Both the position numbers and the translations under genes were made by a program. Source: Gammaproteobacteria bacterium HGW-Gammaproteobacteria-1 (GTDB taxonomy: Bacteria; Pseudomonadota; Gammaproteobacteria; Thiohalomonadales; Thiohalomonadaceae). From it: a stretch of DNA of 64,000 nt. How positions within the stretch are numbered: the stretch's first letter is position 1; each line of letters begins with the position of its first letter. The stretch is from assembly GCA_002840095.1 (NCBI GenBank), contig PGZL01000006.1, positions 263,241-327,240 on the forward strand, read 5' to 3'. Below are positions 20,981-29,873 of the stretch, one piece after another. The notes beneath the pieces were generated by a model, which had not been told where the DNA came from, ran no database searches, and was given only the letters and a program-made list of their open reading frames with translations.

Positions 20981-21658
20981 ATGCGCATCCTGGTGATCGA
21001 GGACGAGGCGTCCCTGTTGGCCCAAATCAACGAACGGCTCACCGGCGCGGGCTACAGTGTCGAAGGATGCGGCGACGGCCGCGAAGGCCTGTATCTGGCC
21101 AGTGAATATCCGCAGGATCTCGCGGTGGTCGACCTGGGGCTGCCCGGCATGTCCGGGCTGGAGCTGATCCGCCGTCTGCGCCGCGACGGCCGTGCACTGC
21201 CGATCCTGATCCTCACCGCACGCGGCAAGTGGGAGGAAAAGGTGGAGGGACTGGAGGCCGGGGCCGACGACTACCTGGTCAAGCCCTTCCACATGGAGGA
21301 GCTGCTGGCGCGGATCAAGGCCTTGCTGCGCCGCGCGGCGGGTGGGGCGCGGGAGACTCTGTGCTGTGGCCCGCTGCTCATCGACATGGCGGCACAGAGC
21401 GTACGCCTGGACGACGCTGCCGTGGACCTGACCCAGTATGAATACCGCTTGCTGGAACACCTGATGCGTCAGCGCGGCAAGGTGATTGCCAAAAGTGAAT
21501 TGGCCGACTATCTGCACGATCACGCGGACGAACGCGACAGCAATGTGGTCGAGGTGTTGATTGGACGGTTGCGACGCAAGCTGGATCCAGACAACAGCCT
21601 GCAACCCATCGAGACCGTGCGCGGGCGCGGTTACCGTTTCGGCCTGACGTGTTCATGA
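20981..21658 (+). CDS. OmpR/PhoP-family response regulator
   Basis: DNA-binding response regulator of 225 residues. The receiver domain has the acidic pair in VIEDEA, phosphoacceptor D51 (VVDLGLPG) and K101 (YLVKPF). A winged-helix Trans_reg_C domain follows (DLTQYEYRLLEHLMRQRGKVI, SNVVEVLIGRLRRKLD, ETVRGRGYRFGL). The stop overlaps the kinase ATG in an ATGA junction. The closest named group is PhoP-like. A candidate binding site lies at 19724-19739. Confidence 0.95.
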   Translation: MRILVIEDEASLLAQINERLTGAGYSVEGCGDGREGLYLASEYPQDLAVVDLGLPGMSGLELIRRLRRDGRALPILILTARGKWEEKVEGLEAGADDYLVKPFHMEELLARIKALLRRAAGGARETLCCGPLLIDMAAQSVRLDDAAVDLTQYEYRLLEHLMRQRGKVIAKSELADYLHDHADERDSNVVEVLIGRLRRKLDPDNSLQPIETVRGRGYRFGLTCS

Positions 21659-22974
21659 ACTCCCTTGCGGCCCGCGTCGGTGCCGGTGCCGTGCTGGTGC
21701 TGGCGGTGTTCATCGTACTCACCGCCTGGGCCCTGGAACGCGCCTTTGCCGACAGCGCCGGCGCGGCGATGCGTGAGCGCCTGCTGGCCCAGCTGTACCT
21801 GGTCATGGCCGCTACCGAGGTGGAGCCGGACGGACGTTTGCGCCTGCCCGCAGCCCTGGGCGAGCCCCGCCTCAACCTGCCTGACTCGGGCCTGTACGCG
21901 CGCATCGACAGCCCCGATGGGCAGCCGTTGTGGCAGTCGCCTTCCGCCGTCGGCATGCGCCTGCCGTCGCCCGCCATCCAGCCGTCGCAACGGGAGTCGT
22001 TCACGCGCGTGGCGCTGGCCGGCGCTGAGTATTTTGCCGCCACCCTGCGCATCGACTGGCAGACGGACCATGGAAGCCTGCCGCTGATCTACAGCGTCAT
22101 CGAGCATGCCGCGTTCTTTGAGGAACAGATGACGCGCTATCGACGCAATCTGTGGGGTTGGCTGGGAGCCATGGCATTGTTGCTGCTGGTGGTGCTGGCC
22201 GCCGTCCTGGCCTGGGGCCTGCGGCCGTTGCACACCGTGGCTGCCGAGGTGCGCGCCGTGGAGTCCGGCGCGCAGCAAAGTCTGGCGCAGGAGTACCCGC
22301 GCGAGATACGCCGCTTGAGCGACAACATCAACACCCTGCTGCATCACGAACGCGCCCAGCAGGCACGCTACAAGCAGGCCCTGGCCGATCTGGCGCACAG
22401 CCTGAAGACGCCGCTGGCGGTGCTGCGCGGCATCGATGCCGGTGCACAGGCAACACTGCTGGATGAACAGGTAACGCGCATGGATGCCATCGTCCAGCAC
22501 CAGCTGCAGCGTGCCGCCACCGCCGGCCGCCCGGCGCTCGCCGCACCGGTAGCGGTGGCGCCGGCGGTGCAGCGGCTGCTGGCCGCCCTGGCCAAGGTGC
22601 ATGCGAGCAAGGCCGTACAGGTTGAACAGGCTATCGCCGGCACGGCCCGCTTTCGCGGTGAGGAGGGTGATCTGTTGGAATTGCTGGGGAACCTGATCGA
22701 CAACGCCTTCAAGTGGTGCAGGGGCAACATCCGTATCCGTATCGGTACGGATGAGCACCGATTGCACATCACGGTCGAGGACGACGGCCCCGGTATTGAT
22801 GACGCCCAGGTCGAACAGGTGCTGGCACGCGGCGTGCGCCTGGATGAAACCATACCGGGCCACGGCATCGGCCTGGCCATGGTGCGCGACATCGTTGCCG
22901 CCTATGAAGGTGAGATGACGATAGGCCGCGCCGCGCTGGGCGGCGCCGCGATACACATCGTCGTGCCGGGGTAG
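21655..22974 (+). CDS. PhoQ-like sensor histidine kinase
   Basis: Inner-membrane sensor kinase of 439 residues. Order: first membrane helix (about residues 7-29), a periplasmic sensor domain of roughly 130 residues, a second helix (LGAMALLLLVVLAAVLAWGL), HAMP-like linker, dimerisation/phosphoacceptor helix with HSLKTPLAVLRG, and an HATPase domain with NLIDNAFKW, DDGPGID and GHGIGLAMV. The start at 21655 overlaps the regulator stop; a GTG six bases earlier is unlikely. The signal is unknown; the neighbouring His-rich and PepSY proteins suggest metal or envelope stress. Confidence 0.94.
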   Translation: MNSLAARVGAGAVLVLAVFIVLTAWALERAFADSAGAAMRERLLAQLYLVMAATEVEPDGRLRLPAALGEPRLNLPDSGLYARIDSPDGQPLWQSPSAVGMRLPSPAIQPSQRESFTRVALAGAEYFAATLRIDWQTDHGSLPLIYSVIEHAAFFEEQMTRYRRNLWGWLGAMALLLLVVLAAVLAWGLRPLHTVAAEVRAVESGAQQSLAQEYPREIRRLSDNINTLLHHERAQQARYKQALADLAHSLKTPLAVLRGIDAGAQATLLDEQVTRMDAIVQHQLQRAATAGRPALAAPVAVAPAVQRLLAALAKVHASKAVQVEQAIAGTARFRGEEGDLLELLGNLIDNAFKWCRGNIRIRIGTDEHRLHITVEDDGPGIDDAQVEQVLARGVRLDETIPGHGIGLAMVRDIVAAYEGEMTIGRAALGGAAIHIVVPG

Positions 22975-22993
22975 TGGCGGTGGGTTCGGGGGA

Positions 22994-23758
22994 TTAAAGC
23001 CGCCCGTTGTAACGCAGCGCGTAGTAACCGCGCCCGTCGGGTCGGCCCAGCATTTTCAGGCTGTCGCCCAGGCCGGCGTCGGCCTCGGGGCGGGCGCGCA
23101 GTTTGGCATCCAGGCGGTAGCTGCGGTTGGCGTCGAGGGTGAGGGTGCCGCTGATCTCCAGCGGGCCGCCGGCGTCGGACAGGGTGCCGCTGGTGCCGCC
23201 CTTTTCTCCCGGCTGCAGGGTGAGCTTGAGATCGCCGAGCTTGAGCGGCCGGCCGGCCACCAGCAGCGCCTGGCTCCATACGATGGTGCCGCGCAGGACG
23301 GGCGCGCCTTGCTGCGACAGTTGCGCCTCTTCCAGATTGGCGGCGATGACGCCGTCCGCGGCAATGGGCAGGCCGGGATTGAATGCCATCAACCTGCCGG
23401 CGGGCAGGCGGGCATTTACTTCGCGTAAGGTGGCGTTGCCGTCGCGCGTCAGGGTGAGGTGGCCGGTGAGCGTGCTGTCGCTGTCCTGCAACTGCACGGC
23501 CGCCGCGAGCCGTCCACTGACGAGTTGCCAGGGCGATAGATCCCACTGAAACTCGCCCAGCGATGTATTGCGCCAGGCGACGGTGCCGGCGCGGCCGGAC
23601 CATAGGCTGCCGCCGAGATCGTGCAGGGTGACCGGCAGCGTCTTGGGCAAGCGCGAAGCCGCCAGGCTGTAGGCGTGGCGGGCCGGCAGCGTGACCACCA
23701 GGGCCAGCGCATAGGCGAGCAGGCCGAGCAGCACATACTTCAGCCAGGTGCGCTTCAT
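22994..23758 (-). CDS. gspN: type II secretion protein GspN
   Basis: Last gene of the gspG-N block, 254 residues. One N-terminal membrane helix (YVLLGLLAYALALVVTL) and a periplasmic beta-rich domain containing LHDLGGSLWSGRAG and GGPLEISGTLTLD, the GspN signature layout. GspN is an accessory, not always essential, inner-membrane component. Its ATG overlaps the gspM stop by four bases. Confidence 0.92.
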   Translation of the reverse strand: MKRTWLKYVLLGLLAYALALVVTLPARHAYSLAASRLPKTLPVTLHDLGGSLWSGRAGTVAWRNTSLGEFQWDLSPWQLVSGRLAAAVQLQDSDSTLTGHLTLTRDGNATLREVNARLPAGRLMAFNPGLPIAADGVIAANLEEAQLSQQGAPVLRGTIVWSQALLVAGRPLKLGDLKLTLQPGEKGGTSGTLSDAGGPLEISGTLTLDANRSYRLDAKLRARPEADAGLGDSLKMLGRPDGRGYYALRYNGRL

Positions 23759-24246
23759 GAAGACATCTCCAGCACCACGCGCGCGTTGACACGGGCCGGC
23801 GCCGCAGGCGCGCGCTCAACGGTGAGTCCGCTGATTTTGACGCCGTGGCGGCTCGCCAAAGTGTCCAGCCAGCGCAGCAGATCGGCAAAGGCCGCATCCT
23901 CCAGCCAGATACGCACGGTGTGCTGCCCGTCCGGTTGTACACGCTTCACGGCGCCGCCGAGCTTGTGCGCCTTGGCGCTCTCGTCGCTGAGGGCGAGCAG
24001 GGAACGACCTGCGCTGCCCGTACCCTGGGTACCGCGCAGGGCGCGGGCTTCCACCGCCGCCTGCTGCATCCAGGCCAGGGTGGCGCGCTGTGCCGCGACG
24101 TTCTGCTCCATCTGTCCCAGGCTGGTGGTGAGTGGGTCCCAAACCAGGGCATACAGCAGCAGCACCAAGGTCGCGGCGCCGCCCGCGACGACGATGCGGC
24201 GCTCACGCGGCTGCATCTGCTCCCAATGCGGGCGCAATGCCGTCAT
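23755..24246 (-). CDS. gspM: type II secretion protein GspM
   Basis: Bitopic inner-membrane protein of 163 residues that pairs with GspL. It has the typical MQPRERRIVVAGG before the single membrane helix, then a small periplasmic ferredoxin-like domain. ATG 24246 has GGGAGG six bases upstream and is preferred over 24303, which would overlap gspL. Confidence 0.9.
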   Translation of the reverse strand: MTALRPHWEQMQPRERRIVVAGGAATLVLLLYALVWDPLTTSLGQMEQNVAAQRATLAWMQQAAVEARALRGTQGTGSAGRSLLALSDESAKAHKLGGAVKRVQPDGQHTVRIWLEDAAFADLLRWLDTLASRHGVKISGLTVERAPAAPARVNARVVLEMSS

Positions 24247-24292
24247 GCGGCACCTCCCTGTGCCGCACCCTTGCGGGCGGCCTGCCGAATCG

Positions 24293-25501
24293 TCATGCGG
24301 CACCCCCGCGCAAGGCGATGCGCCCGGCGACGCCGCCGGAACTGCTGTCGGCGCCGGTGATTTCGGCGCGCAGCGGGCCGTTGTCCAGCGCCTGCTTGAG
24401 GCGATCGAGGGCCTGCAGATCGGCGGCGGTCACCTCGATGTCGAGCAGGCCGGGGGAATAGTGCAGGGCGCGCAGTTCAATGCCGGCACCGCGCAATGCC
24501 GGTGCGGCGTGCAGCAGCAGGCGGTGGAATTCCTGGCCGGCGTCACCGCGGCGCAATTCGGCCAGCTTCTGCTCCATCTGGATGCGGGCGTTGACCACGC
24601 GCTGGGATTCGGGGAAGGCGCTGCGGTAGACCTGCTCGATCTGCGTCGCCAGCTGCGCATCCTCGCCTGCAAGTGCGACATAGCGTGCGCCGGCCATGCC
24701 GCCGTGCAGCAGCGTCAGCAGGACCACCAGCACGGCGGCGGCGCGCCAGGGTTGCCACAGCTGGCGGGTCTTTTCGCGCCGGCTGAACTCGCCCTGCAAC
24801 AGGTTGAGGCTGTCGCCGCGCTGGGCGCCGGCGGCGAGCAATGTAAGTGCGTCACCGGCCAGCGGTGCGCGTTGCAATTCGATGCCCTGCGTGTCGCACC
24901 AGGCCTGCAACAGGCGCTGAACCTCGTCGGAGGAATCGCCATCGTGGAATTGCAGCCGCGTCGGCCGCTGCTCATCGTTTTGCAGCAACAGCGGCAGCAG
25001 GTGCGGCAAGGTCGCGCTGTCGCAGGCGAAGCCGCGCATCTCGCCGCTGCGCAGGCGGATGCTGCCGCTCTCGGCCAGCATGCTCCATTCCCCCGCCGCG
25101 CGCGGCAGGGCCAGCACGTCGGGAACCATGGCATCGGGGGCGATGCCGGCAGCTTGCAGTGCATCGAGCCAGCCGCGCAGCGTCGCACGATCCACCACGG
25201 CGCAGGGCACGTCATCGCCGCCCGAACGCGCAGCTGTGGCAAAGTGCAGCGTTTCCACGTCGGCGGCGAGCTGATCTTCTAGGACAAAGGGCAGGGCCTG
25301 AAGCAGGCGCTGCCGCTGCCGGGTGGGAATGCGCGCCGACAGCAGCGTGACGGCCTCGGTAGGAACCAGCACCCGCACCGATTTGCCGGCGATGGCACGC
25401 GCGGCCTCCGCCAGTGCGCCGTGCGTAACGCGTTCCGGTGTCCCGGCAGGACACCAGCTGGCAGTGGAGTCGGCTGTGAGCCGCAGCAGGAAATCTTCCA
25501 T
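24293..25501 (-). CDS. gspL: type II secretion protein GspL
   Basis: Inner-membrane protein of 402 residues that recruits the ATPase GspE through its cytoplasmic actin-like half. The N-terminal half has the LVPTEAVTLLSARIPTR and LPFVLEDQLA patterns; a membrane helix follows WRAAAVLVVLLTLLHGG, then a periplasmic domain that pairs with GspM. Length is normal. Confidence 0.93.
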   Translation of the reverse strand: MEDFLLRLTADSTASWCPAGTPERVTHGALAEAARAIAGKSVRVLVPTEAVTLLSARIPTRQRQRLLQALPFVLEDQLAADVETLHFATAARSGGDDVPCAVVDRATLRGWLDALQAAGIAPDAMVPDVLALPRAAGEWSMLAESGSIRLRSGEMRGFACDSATLPHLLPLLLQNDEQRPTRLQFHDGDSSDEVQRLLQAWCDTQGIELQRAPLAGDALTLLAAGAQRGDSLNLLQGEFSRREKTRQLWQPWRAAAVLVVLLTLLHGGMAGARYVALAGEDAQLATQIEQVYRSAFPESQRVVNARIQMEQKLAELRRGDAGQEFHRLLLHAAPALRGAGIELRALHYSPGLLDIEVTAADLQALDRLKQALDNGPLRAEITGADSSSGGVAGRIALRGGAA

Positions 25502-25505
25502 GGCG

Positions 25506-26429
25506 TTAAAGATAGAGCTGGCTTCGTGTCAGTAGGGTGGTGGCTCCGGTTTCGCCGCGTTGCAGCAGGCTGGAGTAGCGCTGTCGCAGTCGTCCGAAAC
25601 TGATGTCCGACATTACCACAAAATAGTCGCTGCTCACGCCGAGGCCGTCGTGCGCCACCTTGCGCTCGGCCAGGGCCGGCGCCTTGAGCGCCTCATCCAG
25701 AGTGGCGTAATGCTGCCCGTCGCGTCCGGCCACGAAGCCTTCGGCGTCATCGCGGCCGATGCCGTCGGCCAGCGCCATGATCACCTCGACGGTGGCGGTA
25801 TTGAGATTGATGGCGGTACGCGCCGGCAGGGCGGTGACGTGCGGCGCCAGCAGGCGGCAACTGTCGGCGTCGAAGCCGGCGACCAGGCGCAGTTCACTGA
25901 CGTCGGCCAGGGGCCGGTTGGCGCTGCGGTAGGGCGGCTCGCGGCCCAGGTAGGCGGTGTCCTCGGCACCGTGCGGCGGCCAGGGTTCCACGTTGGCGTC
26001 GATCCAGTCCACCACGGCATCGGCCAGGGTGGGTTCGAGTTCCAGGGCGGCGAGCAGGCGGCGCAGCCGCGCCAGATCTTCCGCGCTGGTCTTGCCGTCG
26101 ATCACCAGATTATTGAGGTTGAAGCGGCCCTGCGCGTCTTCGATATGGCCGCTCAGCTGGCCGTTGTCCAGCGGTACCGGCGGCAGGCGCGTGGCCCAGT
26201 CCTCGCCGGTGTGATCCACCTGGTTGTCCTTGCGATCCTGTTCCAGCACCTTGCCGGCCCAGTCCTCGACGCCGTACAGATAAAACCGCAGCTGCTCCGC
26301 CTCCAGTGCGTTCTGGGTGCGCCGGATGTCCACCTGCTGGCGCGAGGTCATGGCCACCGCCGCCACGGCGGCAAGCGCCACCACCAGCAGGGCCGTGACC
26401 AGGGCGACGCCACGTTCGCGCCGGTTCAT
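25506..26429 (-). CDS. gspK: minor pseudopilin GspK
   Basis: Large minor pseudopilin of the pseudopilus tip, 307 residues. N-terminus MNRRERGVALVTALLVVAL is the prepilin cleavage site and hydrophobic helix; as usual for GspK the +5 Glu is absent. The mature domain contains the calcium/alpha-domain region (NLNTATVEVIMALADGI). The start at 26429 overlaps the gspJ stop (ATGA). Confidence 0.94.
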   Translation of the reverse strand: MNRRERGVALVTALLVVALAAVAAVAMTSRQQVDIRRTQNALEAEQLRFYLYGVEDWAGKVLEQDRKDNQVDHTGEDWATRLPPVPLDNGQLSGHIEDAQGRFNLNNLVIDGKTSAEDLARLRRLLAALELEPTLADAVVDWIDANVEPWPPHGAEDTAYLGREPPYRSANRPLADVSELRLVAGFDADSCRLLAPHVTALPARTAINLNTATVEVIMALADGIGRDDAEGFVAGRDGQHYATLDEALKAPALAERKVAHDGLGVSSDYFVVMSDISFGRLRQRYSSLLQRGETGATTLLTRSQLYL

Positions 26430-27091
26430 TGCCGCACCCTGAACAGGCGCGTCAGCGTGCCCCACTGTTCCAGTTCCAGCGTCATCTCCAGCGCCCGCGG
26501 CAGCGGCACCTCGCCGGCGGGCTGATCACCCTGCTCCAGCGGTGGCCAGGATTCCTGCCACTCGTCGCCGTCACCGAGAAAACGCAGCCGCAGCACGCGC
26601 ACCTGCGGCAGCAATGCCGCCTCGAATGGTGCGCTGTCCTGGGCGCGGTCCAGCACCTGCCAGTGGGCGCGGATCAGGCGCTGCTCGCGCAGGGCGTAGG
26701 CCACCCGTTGCAGCGCGCTGCGCGGCTGCTCCGCGGGATTGGACCAGCCGCCGCGGGTGAACTCGATCCAGTCAGGGCCGCCGTGCAGGGCGGGTTTGCC
26801 GTCGCCGTATTCATCGCGGATGCCGCGCGCCGCGACCTGGTCCAGATCACGTTGCAGCATCAGCATGGTCTGTTGCAGGGTGCGCAGCCGCTCCGCGCCG
26901 GCCGCAGTGTCTTCCCGTGCATCGAGCACCGTCGCCAGTCCGCCATAGGCCAGCATCGCCACCACGGCGAACACCGCGATGGCGACCAGCAATTCCAGCA
27001 GGGTGAAACCACGGTTGGTGCAGAACGATACCGCGGCCGCAGGTGTTTGCGCGCGACTTGCTGCCGGCAGCTTTATGCGGGGCGCGTTCAT
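26426..27091 (-). CDS. gspJ: minor pseudopilin GspJ
   Basis: Pseudopilin of 221 residues with prepilin motif RGFTLLELLVAIAVF cleaved by the prepilin peptidase after Gly. The leader of about 28 residues is long. The mature part contains LQRDLDQVAARGIRDEYG, typical of GspJ. Four-base overlaps at both ends couple it to gspI and gspK. Confidence 0.94.
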   Translation of the reverse strand: MNAPRIKLPAASRAQTPAAAVSFCTNRGFTLLELLVAIAVFAVVAMLAYGGLATVLDAREDTAAGAERLRTLQQTMLMLQRDLDQVAARGIRDEYGDGKPALHGGPDWIEFTRGGWSNPAEQPRSALQRVAYALREQRLIRAHWQVLDRAQDSAPFEAALLPQVRVLRLRFLGDGDEWQESWPPLEQGDQPAGEVPLPRALEMTLELEQWGTLTRLFRVRQ

Positions 27092-27528
27092 GGCTGTGCC
27101 GGCTGCGGCAGAAACGCGGACAGCGTGGCAATGGGTTTGCCGTCCTCGATGCCCACTTCAATGTCGGCGCGGCGTACGCGTGCATCGAAGGTCTCGCTGA
27201 CGCGCGTGCTCCAGCGCCATTCACGGTGCCCCATGGGGGCGCGGCCGCGCTGGGTGCCGACGGCGGGCCATTGGGGCTGCAAGCGCAGCTCGACCGCCTT
27301 GTTGGCGGCGACATATTGCGCCAGGGTCTTGTCGCGCAGGTGGATGGCGTTGGCGCTGTTGGTGGCGCCGACGCGAATGGCCGCCGCCAGGCCGATGGCG
27401 ATGACAGCCAGGGCAACCAGCACTTCCAACAGGGTGAATCCGCGACTTTTGCAGACAGAAGGAATGGCGTCGCCGCCTGTGCGGACAGTGTCGTCCGGTT
27501 TCGTGATGTCGCCTGCGATGGAATGCAT
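27088..27528 (-). CDS. gspI: minor pseudopilin GspI
   Basis: Pseudopilin of 146 residues with RGFTLLEVLVALAVIAIGL and the GspI-type pattern of a short beta domain ending in a conserved core. The 28-residue leader before the cleavage site is longer than usual; a downstream start is not obvious. GspI forms the tip complex with GspJ and GspK. Confidence 0.93.
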   Translation of the reverse strand: MHSIAGDITKPDDTVRTGGDAIPSVCKSRGFTLLEVLVALAVIAIGLAAAIRVGATNSANAIHLRDKTLAQYVAANKAVELRLQPQWPAVGTQRGRAPMGHREWRWSTRVSETFDARVRRADIEVGIEDGKPIATLSAFLPQPAQP

Positions 27529-27546
27529 CTGTCCGGCCTTCCGCTG

Positions 27547-28104
27547 TCAGCGCCGCTGTATCGGGCCGAGGGGACCGGCCTCGATCTCGTGCACGATACG
27601 GCCGTCGTCCGCCGCCAGGCGCAACAGGAAAGGCGTACGTTCGCCGCTGGAAAACAGGAACAGTTGCGGCGCGCCCTGCTCGGGCGGTTCCGTCGGCAAG
27701 GACTGCGGCAACCCTTCCAGCTCCAGTTGCGGGGTGATCTCCGGATGGAACTCGCGCGCCCGCAGCAGGCTGTCCCGCTCCAGCGCCAGCCACAGCGCCG
27801 GGCCGTCTTCCTGCGGCTCCAGGAACATGAAGCGGTAGCCGGAGCGGGTGAACTGCAGGCCCAGCTCGCGTCCCTGCAACGTGGCTTCCTCGCCGCCCAG
27901 TTCGATCAGCGCGGCCAGGCGCCGTGCTTCCTCCTGCACCAGCCCGTCCCGGTCGTTGCCCACGGCAAGAGTGGCGAAGGACACCAGGATGCCGATGATC
28001 ACCAGGACCACCAGCAGTTCTATCAGGGTGAAGCCACGCATAAAGGCCGCAGGAAGTACGGCGGCGGCGCCGCTCTCACTCTCCCTGCCGCCCTCCGTAT
28101 TCAT
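27547..28104 (-). CDS. gspH: minor pseudopilin GspH
   Basis: Pseudopilin of 185 residues with RGFTLIELLVVLVIIGILVS and a GspH-type domain (FATLAVGNDRDGLVQEEARRLAAL). It lies between gspG and gspI with gaps under 20 bases. Confidence 0.93.
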   Translation of the reverse strand: MNTEGGRESESGAAAVLPAAFMRGFTLIELLVVLVIIGILVSFATLAVGNDRDGLVQEEARRLAALIELGGEEATLQGRELGLQFTRSGYRFMFLEPQEDGPALWLALERDSLLRAREFHPEITPQLELEGLPQSLPTEPPEQGAPQLFLFSSGERTPFLLRLAADDGRIVHEIEAGPLGPIQRR

Positions 28105-28118
28105 CCGTCTGCCGTGGT

Positions 28119-28574
28119 CTATTCGAGGGTCCAGTTGCCGATGTCGGCATTGATGCCGTCGCCGCCGGGGCGGCCGTCGGCACCGAGGCTGAACAGATCC
28201 ACATCGCCATGCACGCCGGGCTGCATGTACTGGTAGTCATTGCCCCAGGGATCCTTGGGCATGCGATCGATATAGCCGCCCTGCTTCCAGTTGCGCGGTT
28301 CCGGCGTGCCGGACGGCTTCTTCGCCAGCGCCTCCAGCCCCTGGTCGGTGCTGGGGTAATTGAAGTTGTCCAGTTTGTACATTTGGAGAGCTGCCTCTAG
28401 CGCGCGGATGTCCTGCTTGGCTTTAACGATGCGCGCGCTGTCCGGGCGATCCATCACCTTGGGTACCACGATGGCGGCGAGGATGCCGAGGATGACCACC
28501 ACCACCATGATTTCGATGAGGGTGAAGCCGCGGGAGCGGCCGGTGGAGAACTGCCGGATTCGGTTCATGTCCAT
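28119..28574 (-). CDS. gspG: major pseudopilin GspG
   Basis: Major pseudopilin of the type II system, 151 residues. RGFTLIEIMVVVVILGIL is the cleavage site and helix; KAKQDIRALEAALQMYKLDN and YPSTDQGLEAL are the conserved GspG blocks, and WGNDYQYMQPG and the Asp-rich C-terminus match the calcium site. It is the first gene of the gspG-N block. ATG 28574 or 28568 are both possible. Confidence 0.97.
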   Translation of the reverse strand: MDMNRIRQFSTGRSRGFTLIEIMVVVVILGILAAIVVPKVMDRPDSARIVKAKQDIRALEAALQMYKLDNFNYPSTDQGLEALAKKPSGTPEPRNWKQGGYIDRMPKDPWGNDYQYMQPGVHGDVDLFSLGADGRPGGDGINADIGNWTLE

Positions 28575-28612
28575 GTGTACCCGTGGTTGTGTTGCGGATG
28601 CGGATGCGGCCG

Positions 28613-28618
28613 ATTATA
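28613..28618 (-). promoter_or_regulatory. candidate -10 element of the gspG-N operon
   Basis: A perfect TATAAT on the minus strand lies 39 bases upstream of the gspG start codon. No good -35 is seen at 16-18 bases, so an activator may be needed or the match may be chance. Confidence 0.4.
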
Positions 28619-28722
28619 GCCCGAATATGTGAACGGACTGTGCCCTGCACCGGGAAACCCGCCGCCGGCGGAACCCTTGCTGCGTCATCGCCCGGCGTGG
28701 AGCTTGCAGCGGGGGGAATAAA

Positions 28723-28758
28723 AAAACGCCGGCAGGGCCCGCGCCCTGCCGGCGTTTT
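28723..28758 (-). terminator. intrinsic terminator of the lipoprotein gene
   Basis: A 16-bp perfect stem with a 4-base loop, flanked by A runs on the left and T runs on the right, so it can act on both strands. On the minus strand it lies 10 bases after the lipoprotein stop and ends in TTTTTT, separating that gene from gspG. Confidence 0.9.
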
Positions 28759-28768
28759 GCGCCAGGTC

Positions 28769-29716
28769 TTACCAGTCGAGGAGACTACATACCGTACCGC
28801 CGTCGGTGAGGCAGACCTGGTACTGATCGCAATCCTGCGGCATGAATTCCGCGTACACGCCGCCGGCACCGGTGACACGCAGCACGCCGCTGGTGGGACG
28901 ATAATATCCATAGCAGTTGGAGTATTGCAGCGGTGTCGGTGTGGACACCGTGACGTAACCATGGTCCGGATGATACAGCCTGCCGCTGATGGCAACGGTC
29001 TGGCCATAGTTGCTCAGCTCAACCTGGTAGTTTTCAATCCGGTACACCTTGCCGTCGGCCCCGCGGTAGTTGGCCGTCATCGTGGCCGTCGCGGAACTGC
29101 CGTTGACGGTGAGCGTGTAGCTCAGGCTGTAGGCAACGCTCTGTCCACCGGCGGTGATGGCCAGATAGGATGTCGCCACGTTGAAGACAAAATTGTCGGC
29201 GGTGCCGACCAGCGTAAAGGTAATGCTGCCGTTGATGGTGGCATTGCCTTCCGGCGTGGACTCGCAATAGGCCGAATAAGTGATGTTGCCGGTGATGTTG
29301 ACGTTGACGTCCGTTCCGGAGTTGGTCCCGCTCAACGTTGCGGAGCCGCCGCAGGAGCCGGTTACCGTCTGGCTTGCGGTGCTGCCTGTCGCGACGGCCG
29401 GGCCCGCCAGTTGTCCCAGGTTTTTCATCTCGGCCAACAACTTCGCCAGTCCGGGCAGGCTCAGCCCTTGCGCCGGTGTTTCTTCAGCGAGATCGCCCGC
29501 AATAACGAGATTGCCGAGTTCGGAAGTGCCTGCCGTCTCGATGGCGGCAGCGGTAAGTGATTCGGCATTGGTATCGGTGACTACGGCTTCCGTCGTAACG
29601 CCGGTATAGCTCACCGATGCGCTGGTTTCGCCACCGCCCCCACCACCGCAGCCTGCAATCAGCACGGCCCCCAGGGCGAAAAGGGTGAAGTATTTTGCAC
29701 GAGTGGTTTTGAGCAT
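28769..29716 (-). CDS. lipoprotein with polyglycine linker, unknown function
   Basis: A 315-residue lipoprotein: signal MLKTTRAKYFTLFALGAVLIAGC with six glycines directly after the acylated Cys23. The mature part has an Ala/Thr/Glu-rich helical region, then a Ser/Thr/Asn-rich beta domain (SGTNSGTDVNVNITGNITYSA) of the kind seen in extracellular beta-helices or sandwiches, and a C-terminal domain with four cysteines (YSNCYGYY, QDCDQYQVCLTDGGTVCSL). No family is recognised. It is monocistronic, sits between the two gsp blocks, and could be a substrate or accessory of that system; this is inference. Confidence 0.8.
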   Translation of the reverse strand: MLKTTRAKYFTLFALGAVLIAGCGGGGGGETSASVSYTGVTTEAVVTDTNAESLTAAAIETAGTSELGNLVIAGDLAEETPAQGLSLPGLAKLLAEMKNLGQLAGPAVATGSTASQTVTGSCGGSATLSGTNSGTDVNVNITGNITYSAYCESTPEGNATINGSITFTLVGTADNFVFNVATSYLAITAGGQSVAYSLSYTLTVNGSSATATMTANYRGADGKVYRIENYQVELSNYGQTVAISGRLYHPDHGYVTVSTPTPLQYSNCYGYYRPTSGVLRVTGAGGVYAEFMPQDCDQYQVCLTDGGTVCSLLDW

Positions 29717-29873
29717 GGCTGTCTCCTTGCCGGGTGGTCACGAACCGCAGGCGGTGATTTTAACAAGGAATACGCCCCGATTCCGAGCCCAAATGTTGAC
29801 CCGCATCAACATTTTGCAAGCCAATTGCCGGCAGTGCTGCGAATCGTGCGGCGGTGTTACCCTTGGCGCCATC

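Noticed and set aside
20729..22956. Leftward frames antisense to the PepSY-like, regulator and kinase genes
   Set aside because: The rightward genes have overlapping starts and stops and all functional motifs; the antisense frames have none.
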